DNA of 64,000 nucleotides, from assembly GCA_036867785.1 (NCBI GenBank), contig CP145410.1:1612001-1676000 (forward strand). The letters run 5' to 3'. Shown here piece after piece: positions 62,920 through 64,000 of this stretch. The stretch is from Plasmodiophora brassicae. Its lineage: Eukaryota; Endomyxa: Phytomyxea; Phytomyxea; Plasmodiophorida. Every line of letters starts with the position of its first letter. Position 1 is the first letter of the stretch. A model generated the notes under the pieces. That model was given only the letters and a program-made list of their open reading frames with translations. It was not told the origin of the DNA and did not search any database. A program made the translations under genes and the position numbers.

Positions 62920-64000
62920 ATGGCGTCCATCAAGGTTGAGTCAAGGTCGGCGTGACATGTTGCAGGGGGGTGTCCCAGATGTGGATATCTTATTGGTCGC
63001 CTGCGGCAGTGTGCTTGGGTTCCCCCGCATCGGCGCGAACCGCGAGCTGAAGCGCCTCGTTGAAAAGTTCTGGCGCAGGTCGGGTACGCGCGCTCGTTAC
63101 CGATTCATCCGCTCTAATGTTCTGTGTCGCAGCGGGATCGATGAGGCTGAGTTGCTGTCCGGGGCGGCCGAACTTCGTCGCGCGTCTTGGACGATGCAGA
63201 AAGACCTGGGCCTGGACCGTGTCCCGTGTAACGACTTTTCGCTTTACGACCAGGTCCCCTTCACCCGACTTCAAACATCGACAATGTCGTCGCTGACGAT
63301 GCCTTGACAGGTTCTTGATGCCGCGTGTCTGGTGGGAGCCGTCCCGGATCGCTACAAGCAGTTGCACCAGCCAGGCGCGCAGGTTTCCTTGCAAACCTAT
63401 TTCGCCATGGCGCGTGGCATCCAGAAGACGTCTGGCACCACCGAGGTCGACCAGCCGGCTATGGAGATGAAGAAATACTTCGACACGAACTGTGCGTGAA
63501 CGTCCACAATCGATTGTGTCTGCTGACGTCTGATGCCATTCCTCAGACCACTACCTTGTGCCGGAGTTGTCTGAAGACACGTCGTTTAAGGTCAGTTCGT
63601 CGAAGCCTTTCGACGAGTTCAACGAGACGAAGGCGCTCGGCATTCCGTCTCGTCCCGTTCTGGTCGGGCCTGTTTCGTTCCTTCTGCTGTCGAAGCCGTC
63701 TGGCAGTGCCCAGAAGGGGTTCCACCCGCTGTCGCTCCTGAACAAGGTCCTCCCCGTCTACGTTGACATCGTCAAGCGCCTCGTCGAGGAAGGCGCCACG
63801 CACATTCAGTTCGACGAGCCGATGGCCTGCATGGACCCGACCCCCGCAGCTCCAAAGGCTGCCCTCGATGCTGCCTACAAGCAGGCGTACAACGCCCTCA
63901 GTGCCGCGGCAGGTTCCCGTACTGAACTGTAAGCTTATCTTTTCGATTCGCTTCATGAACTGTCGCTTACCTTGTCGTCCAGGATGGTGTCCACGTACTT
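62920..64000 (+). CDS. METE: Cobalamin-independent methionine synthase, N-terminal part (runs off the right edge)
   Basis: Transfers a methyl group from methyl-tetrahydrofolate to homocysteine. Introns at 62946-63009, 63079-63132, 63254-63310, 63492-63546 and 63929-63982 (54-64 nt) splice to MASIKVESSVLGFPRIGANR, ELKRLVEKFWRSGIDEAELL, VPCNDFSLYDQVLDAA, MKKYFDTNYHYLVPEL and SRTELMVSTYF, matching the MetE N-terminal domain (FPRIG start, NDFSLYD, FDTNYHY, VGPVSFLLL, QFDEP). The start at 62920 follows from splicing the first intron. The catalytic zinc-binding C-terminal domain is outside the window. Confidence 0.95.

Noticed and set aside
1-64000. tRNA, rRNA and CRISPR searches by eye
   Set aside because: No cloverleaf with convincing T-arm, no rRNA-like conserved block and no spaced direct-repeat array was found.

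Overview
The window is nuclear DNA of a GC-rich, gene-dense unicellular eukaryote. Most genes are interrupted by very short introns. Nearly all introns I could place by joining conserved protein segments are 51-69 nt, most of them 52-57 nt, with GT..AG ends and donors such as GTACGN, GTGAGN, GTAAGN or GTCGGN. Intergenic gaps are often under 150 bp. Two genes belong to cilium/centriole families (DRC5/TCTE1-like, CCDC77-like), so the organism probably has a flagellated stage. Mitochondrial genes (ferredoxin, PPR protein, mitochondrial EF-G), an intronless actin, CDC6 and a eukaryotic phospholipase C exclude a prokaryote. The compactness, GC content and intron size would fit a zoosporic protist such as a plasmodiophorid, but that placement is inference. 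All gene models are from reading alone; splice sites are given only where the reading frame and family conservation agree.

Left part (1-13.3 kb): a phosphoinositide phospholipase C truncated by the window edge; TVP23 with a 27-nt microexon; two recently duplicated minus-strand genes (A, B) for membrane-anchored proteins with the Fe(II)/2-oxoglutarate oxygenase signature of the CmcJ-like family (a third, older copy C lies at 30.55 kb); then RRP12, divergent from an FMN-dependent 2-hydroxy-acid oxidase.

13.3-19.7 kb is an accessory block: three tandem copies of a gene family of DUF7918-like appearance, with relics. 19.8-29.7 kb returns to housekeeping genes: TRAPPC2L, a tandem pair of related proteins (one perhaps perilipin-like), EIPR1, an unusual LOTUS-CCCH-CCHC-SAM protein, a mitochondrial [2Fe-2S] ferredoxin and DRC5.

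30-47.5 kb: oxygenase copy C, a rhomboid protease, an RSL1D1-like ribosomal L1-domain protein, a membrane-anchored kinase-like protein, a coiled-coil protein, a protein with two fungal-type Zn2Cys6 clusters, a purple acid phosphatase, three predicted secreted proteins (two are tail-to-tail paralogues; two share a 123-bp divergent promoter with one palindromic TATA box), a dynamin-like GTPase and CCDC77.

47.5-64 kb: a 961-residue PPR protein divergent from mitochondrial EF-G, a nonautonomous TA-flanked DNA transposon with 28-bp perfect inverted ends, CDC6 preceded by an E2F-type site, a four-finger C2H2 protein, a 277-bp foldback repeat, actin, and the 5' half of cobalamin-independent methionine synthase running off the right edge.
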